DNA of 8,432 nt. Source: Chroococcidiopsidaceae cyanobacterium CP_BM_RX_35 (GTDB taxonomy: Bacteria; Cyanobacteriota; Cyanobacteriia; Cyanobacteriales; Chroococcidiopsidaceae). This document shows, piece by piece, positions 5,557 to 8,432 of this stretch. The position numbers were made by a program, and so were the translations under genes. The stretch is from contig JAFAVL010000697.1 in NCBI GenBank assembly GCA_019242465.1, forward strand, positions 1 to 8,432. The letters run 5' to 3'. The notes beneath the pieces were generated by a model. That model was not told the DNA's origin and made no database searches. It was given only the letters and a program-made list of their open reading frames with translations. How positions within the stretch are numbered: the stretch's first letter is position 1; every line of letters starts with the position of its first letter.

Positions 5557-6114
5557 TTAATCTACCTTGGGAGTAGCTATCAGCGCTAGTTCAATCTCGT
5601 CTTTACCTGGCTGTGATACTTCAACCTTAACTCCCGGACCGAAAAAGTTCGTCATTTTCTGCTGCTTCTGCTGCCAAACCTCTAGAGGCAGCAACGGTGA
5701 GTAAAACTGCAAAATTAGCGCGTAAACTCCCTCAATTTCGGCTTCTCTCAACCCTTTAATCTGTGGTCGCTCCTCGTCAGTCGGGCTAAGACCCAAGTGA
5801 GATAGAGACGTATCTAGATGCGCTGCCTGCCCGTAGCGATATCGGGTTACATCTTGGCGAATCTGATTTTGAGTAGCGGTTGCTTGCTGCTGCCTCAGTG
5901 TCAGGATTTGAGCTGTTGTAGGTTGGCTAAATGGTACTGGCTTTAGTTCAGCAGCTTTGATCGCTAGACCGCCTAGTAGCAAGGGAATACCATAAAAGAA
6001 CCCAACTAGATTCAGCGTTGCGTTATCTGTAAAAAAATAAGCACCGAGTCCAATGATGAATAAAACACCACCGATACTCAGACCAAGTGTTCCCAAAGAA
6101 GTTTGACGTAGCAT
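5557..6114 (-). CDS. DUF2854 membrane protein, conserved in cyanobacteria and plants
   Basis: This protein has 185 residues with two close transmembrane helices (about 10-28 and 34-54, Gly-rich), then a soluble part of about 130 residues. The soluble part begins with KPVPFSQPTTAQILTLR, has a Gln-rich helix (65-90), the RYRYGQAAHLDTSLSHLGLSPTDEERP block (91-117) and a C-terminal alpha/beta section ending in GKDEIELALIATP. This arrangement fits the DUF2854 family, which occurs in cyanobacteria and chloroplasts and is probably located in the thylakoid or inner membrane with the large domain on one face. I know of no established biochemical function for it. The start ATG at 6114 has no clear ribosome-binding site, but the hydrophobic helix begins soon after and no later in-frame Met precedes the conserved part. 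The gene ends two bases from the CRR7-like stop, without room for a terminator. Confidence 0.82.
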   Translation of the reverse strand: MLRQTSLGTLGLSIGGVLFIIGLGAYFFTDNATLNLVGFFYGIPLLLGGLAIKAAELKPVPFSQPTTAQILTLRQQQATATQNQIRQDVTRYRYGQAAHLDTSLSHLGLSPTDEERPQIKGLREAEIEGVYALILQFYSPLLPLEVWQQKQQKMTNFFGPGVKVEVSQPGKDEIELALIATPKVD

Positions 6115-6272
6115 AATAAAGAACTAGTTATTTTACGATCTCTCCAGCTTTATTATCGGCTTTTAGCTTTTAGTTTGGAGCCTGAATCGCAGAACTCTCT
6201 ACTCCCTTGCTGCCTGCTCTCCTCAGTTGTGTTTACACTTGAAGTGAGAGTAGCTAATTGGGAAAGAACAGG

Positions 6273-6455
6273 ATGGAACCAGAAACAATCCGAGAACGAA
6301 TTGGGATCATAGAAAGTAAGCGGGAGTCTCTATTGCGGCTGTTGGAGCAACCCAACCTAGGAAGTTTGAGAATTGATGTCAACCAAGCTTTGGAAGAGAT
6401 AGATGACTTAGTTGATGAGTTTAAACGGACATTTCCTGCCGCAGGAGCTAATTAA
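6273..6455 (+). CDS. Small acidic helical protein, unknown function
   Basis: This is a 60-residue protein with no family that I can name. It is highly charged and free of Cys and aromatic residues except two Phe near the end, and it is predicted mostly helical: residues 1-27 (MEPETIRERIGIIESKRESLLRLLEQ) and 31-54 (SLRIDVNQALEEIDDLVDEFKRTF) could form an antiparallel helical hairpin around PNLG (27-30), with hydrophobic residues spaced three or four apart. The ATG at 6273 is preferred over an in-frame TTG at 6258, since GGGAAAG (6260-6266) sits six bases before it; the upstream option would add only MGKNR. Coding statistics look real: the frame is free of stops, amphipathic, and ends before a good terminator. 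It is likely a cytoplasmic adaptor-like or structural small protein, but no function is claimed. Confidence 0.65.
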   Translation: MEPETIRERIGIIESKRESLLRLLEQPNLGSLRIDVNQALEEIDDLVDEFKRTFPAAGAN

Positions 6456-6489
6456 GGAAGCTAGAGCTACATAGCCTACTAGAAATTTC

Positions 6490-6525
6490 GCCGATCGAGC
6501 CGTAGCTCAGCATCTGCTCATCGGC
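6490..6525. other. Nested inverted repeat downstream of the small helical protein gene
   Basis: GCCGAT (6490-6495) pairs with ATCGGC (6520-6525); inside, GAGC (6497-6500) pairs with GCTC (6505-6508) around CGTA. There is no T-run after it, so it is not an intrinsic terminator on its own. It may stabilise the mRNA 3' end ahead of the real terminator at 6551. Confidence 0.4.
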
Positions 6526-6550
6526 AACTAAACCATAATGTCAAAAAACT

Positions 6551-6572
6551 AAAAAGCCTGCCTTGGCTTTTT
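6551..6572. terminator. Symmetric intrinsic terminator shared by convergent genes
   Basis: AAAAAGCC (6551-6558) and GGCTTTTT (6565-6572) form a perfect eight-base-pair stem with a six-base loop. The T-run on each strand makes it work in both directions, with extra A bases at 6543-6548 adding to the minus-strand U-tract. It lies 96 bases after the small protein stop and 30 bases after the response regulator stop. Confidence 0.85.
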
Positions 6573-6601
6573 GTTAAGCTCCAAGTCAGCCTCGCACCTT
6601 A

Positions 6602-7003
6602 CTACCTGAGTGATCGCTGACCTAACTTCCTTACTAAAGCAATCAGCTCCGGCGTAGCAACATCTTTACGGCAGAAAGCATCTAGACTATCAGCCTGATG
6701 TATGTCGCTGGATTTTGGGTTTTCTACAGATGAATAAGCAATGATTCGGGTGTCTGGTTCAATGTGCTTAATGTGGTTCGAAGCACTCCAGCCATCCATA
6801 ACGGGCATCTGTAGGTCAAGAATGATAACATCAGGGTGATGTCGTTCAACCATTTCTATGGCTTCTTGACCATTGCTCGCCAGTCCTACCAGTTCGATGT
6901 TCTCCTGGCTAGAGAGCGCTAATTGAAGGCTAAAGCGAGTAAGTTCATGATCGTCAACAACCAGAACGCGCAAAGCAGAAGGCTGACGTGACAACGTTAA
7001 CAT
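6602..7003 (-). CDS. Single-domain response regulator (stand-alone receiver)
   Basis: This 133-residue protein is a complete CheY-like receiver with no output domain. The acidic pair Asp17-Asp18 (VVDDHE), the phosphorylation site Asp63 (VIILDLQMPVMDG), the switch Ser91 or Ser92 (IIAYSS) and the conserved Lys113 (CRKDV) are all present, so it should accept phosphate from a histidine kinase. The N-terminal DDHELTRFSL sequence resembles receivers of the NarL/FixJ class, but the protein ends after the last receiver helix (PELIALVRKLGQRSLR) and the stop is followed by a terminator, so no HTH domain has been cut off recently within this locus. Output is therefore by protein contact or by competing for phosphate. 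No kinase gene is nearby. It lies 180 bases downstream of ppk on the same strand and has its own likely promoter. Confidence 0.9.
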   Translation of the reverse strand: MLTLSRQPSALRVLVVDDHELTRFSLQLALSSQENIELVGLASNGQEAIEMVERHHPDVIILDLQMPVMDGWSASNHIKHIEPDTRIIAYSSVENPKSSDIHQADSLDAFCRKDVATPELIALVRKLGQRSLR

Positions 7004-7104
7004 CCGGCGTAATAATGTAAATTTAGAATTTGTATCCTGTGTACCTAGATTATCGAGGTCAGTTGCGCTGATGCCTCTACCTTTAGGCTAATTGCTTTTA
7101 TGCA

Positions 7105-7133
7105 TTTATACTTATTTAATCAAAGTTTAACAA
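7105..7133 (-). promoter_or_regulatory. Putative promoter of the response regulator gene
   Basis: On the minus strand, TTGTTA (7128-7133) and TATAAA (7105-7110) are separated by 17 bases, matching four and five positions of the sigma-70 consensus. Transcription would start near 7098, leaving a leader of about 95 bases. The surrounding DNA is strongly AT-rich, so chance matches are possible. Confidence 0.45.
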
Positions 7134-7143
7134 ATTTATTGAT

Positions 7144-7157
7144 TCTAAATATTTAGA
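7144..7157. promoter_or_regulatory. Perfect 14-base palindrome upstream of the response regulator promoter
   Basis: TCTAAATATTTAGA reads the same on both strands. Its centre lies about 53 bases before the start inferred from the promoter at 7105-7133, a common spot for an activator dimer. It also lies within the 3' flank of ppk. The regulator is unknown and AT-rich palindromes arise easily, so the call is tentative. Confidence 0.35.
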
Positions 7158-7183
7158 TAAGATTGACTAACGCTACTGAGCTA

Positions 7184-8432
7184 TTAATTTAATGCCATTT
7201 TCATGAGAATGTTTTGGGAGCTAGCTGGCGAAACGCCTGTGGGTGGGTGCCTCTGGATATAACTCCCATCAGCCTGCAAATCCCAAGCTTGGCTATTGTC
7301 GGCAAGCATAATGCCGAGAATCTCCTGCAGATCCTTAGCATTACTAGGATCTTCCACCGGAGTGATCGCTTCAACCCGCTGGTCAAGGTTGCGAGGCATC
7401 CAATCCGCACTGCCAATATAAATTTCTTCTTGACCGTGGTTATGGAAGTAAAAAATGCGGGAGTGTTCTAAAAAACGTCCTACAATACTGAGCGCACGAA
7501 TGTTTTCACTCACCTGAGAAAGACCAGGGCGTAAGCAGCAAATCCCACGAACGATCAAGTCAATTTGCACTCCAGCTTGTGAAGCTTCGTATAGGGTGGC
7601 GATGATTTCTGGATCGACCAATGAATTCATTTTGGCAACAATCCTACCAGAAAAGCCCTTCTGGCTATGTTCAGTCTCGCGGCGGACGAGAGCAATTATG
7701 CGTTCACGCATATTTACTGGTGCCACCAACAGACGACGATAAGACTTTTGCTGCGAGTACCCAGTTAAATAATTAAACAAATCTGTTACATCAGCTCCCA
7801 ACTCTTCGCGGCAGCTGAACATACCTATATCTGTGTAAAGTCGAGCCGTCTTAGGGTTATAGTTGCCAGTACCAATGTGGACATAGCGCCGGATACTATC
7901 CGACTCCCGACGTACTACCATCATAAGTTTGCAATGTGTCTTCAAACCCACAAAGCCATAGACAACATGCACCCCTACTCTTTCTAACCGCCGCGCCCAA
8001 TAGATATTATTCTCTTCATCAAACCGAGCCTTCAATTCCACTAGTACCGCCACTTGCTTACCATTTTCAGCCGCAGCAATCAAAGCATTCACAATCGGCG
8101 AGTCGCCGGAAGTGCGGTAGAGTGTCATCTTGATCGCTAGTACATCTGGATCTTGGGCGGCATGGGTAATGAAACGCAACACCGATGCTGAAAAGGACTG
8201 ATAGGGATGGTGAACTAGTAAATCTTGCTCGCGAATCACAGCAAAAAAATCTTTTCCTGCCTCCCCTGACAAAGTGGCGGCTGCCATTTCGCTGATCCGT
8301 TGCAGGCGGGGCGGCACTACTGAATGCCACTCCGGATCTTTAAGCTCAGGAAGTGGTAATGCCATAAAAGACATCAGATCTCCCAGTCCTAAAAGACCAT
8401 CTACTTCGTAGACATCATTCTCTTCCAAATCT
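7184..8432 (-). CDS. ppk1: Polyphosphate kinase 1, C-terminal part (runs off the right edge)
   Basis: PPK1 reversibly transfers the gamma phosphate of ATP onto growing polyphosphate. The frame is still open at the window edge; about 415 of an expected roughly 700 residues are visible, covering the end of the middle domain and both phospholipase-D-like catalytic domains. Counting from the codon at 8426-8428, the active-site histidine that becomes phosphorylated is His184 in HIGTGNYNPKTARLY (E. coli His435), and a second conserved histidine is His322 in FLEHSRIFYFHN. Also seen are YRTSGDSPIV (104-113), ELKARFDEENNI (131-142), RGICCLRPG (294-302) and the GSADWMPRNLDQRVE block (339-353). All expected catalytic blocks are intact. 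The tail after about residue 380 (QADGSYIQRHPP...) is a typical family ending. No clear terminator follows the stop, so read-through into the response regulator gene is possible. Confidence 0.95.
   Translation of the reverse strand, partial: DLEENDVYEVDGLLGLGDLMSFMALPLPELKDPEWHSVVPPRLQRISEMAAATLSGEAGKDFFAVIREQDLLVHHPYQSFSASVLRFITHAAQDPDVLAIKMTLYRTSGDSPIVNALIAAAENGKQVAVLVELKARFDEENNIYWARRLERVGVHVVYGFVGLKTHCKLMMVVRRESDSIRRYVHIGTGNYNPKTARLYTDIGMFSCREELGADVTDLFNYLTGYSQQKSYRRLLVAPVNMRERIIALVRRETEHSQKGFSGRIVAKMNSLVDPEIIATLYEASQAGVQIDLIVRGICCLRPGLSQVSENIRALSIVGRFLEHSRIFYFHNHGQEEIYIGSADWMPRNLDQRVEAITPVEDPSNAKDLQEILGIMLADNSQAWDLQADGSYIQRHPPTGVSPASSQNILMKMALN

Noticed and set aside
6147..6271. Possible promoter or small RNA before the 60-residue protein (CACTT-G-AAGTG, 6237-6247, and repeated CTTTTAG)
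   Set aside because: The palindrome is short and no consistent -10 and -35 pair was found around it.

Overview
This window is from a cyanobacterium. The evidence is a combination of cyanobacterial and plastid-lineage families (a CRR7-like NDH-1 factor, a DUF2854 membrane protein, a DUF4278 repeat protein), a PEP-CTERM surface protein, a cyanobacterial-type glutamine riboswitch, and one HIP1 octamer (GCGATCGC, 3844-3851). The genus cannot be fixed from the sequence. The region reads as ordinary chromosome. No insertion sequence, phage gene or CRISPR array was seen.

Layout, left to right. The 3' part of a secreted PEP-CTERM protein gene (1-1288, +) runs into a tRNA-Ala(UGC) gene (1292-1364, -) with three bases between them. 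Next is trhO, a rhodanese-type tRNA U34 hydroxylase (1521-2330, +), closed by a clean intrinsic terminator (2364-2386). Behind it lies the most interesting part: a glutamine riboswitch aptamer (2441-2508) followed by a possible Shine-Dalgarno-sequestering helix and a 93-residue DUF4278 protein made of three YRG repeats (2591-2872, +). This gene converges, across a long hairpin (2920-2970), with a 603-residue Amt ammonium transporter (3030-4841, -). The Amt protein has an unusual N-terminal extension that looks like a second, degenerate copy of the signal-plus-TM1 unit.

The 425-base amt upstream region holds several overlapping inverted repeats. Beyond it are a CRR7-like gene (5267-5554, +) and a DUF2854 gene (5557-6114, -), which meet tail to tail two bases apart. 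A 60-residue acidic helical protein of unknown function (6273-6455, +) converges on a single-domain response regulator (6602-7003, -) across a symmetric terminator (6551-6572). The last gene is the C-terminal part of polyphosphate kinase 1 (7184-8432, -), which runs off the right edge.

The main functional link is nitrogen. A small gene under apparent glutamine control sits tail to tail with an ammonium transporter, so a nitrogen-status sensor and an ammonium-entry gene are adjacent. The stand-alone receiver gene, directly downstream of ppk on the same strand, may belong to a stress or phosphate theme, but that is only inferred from position.
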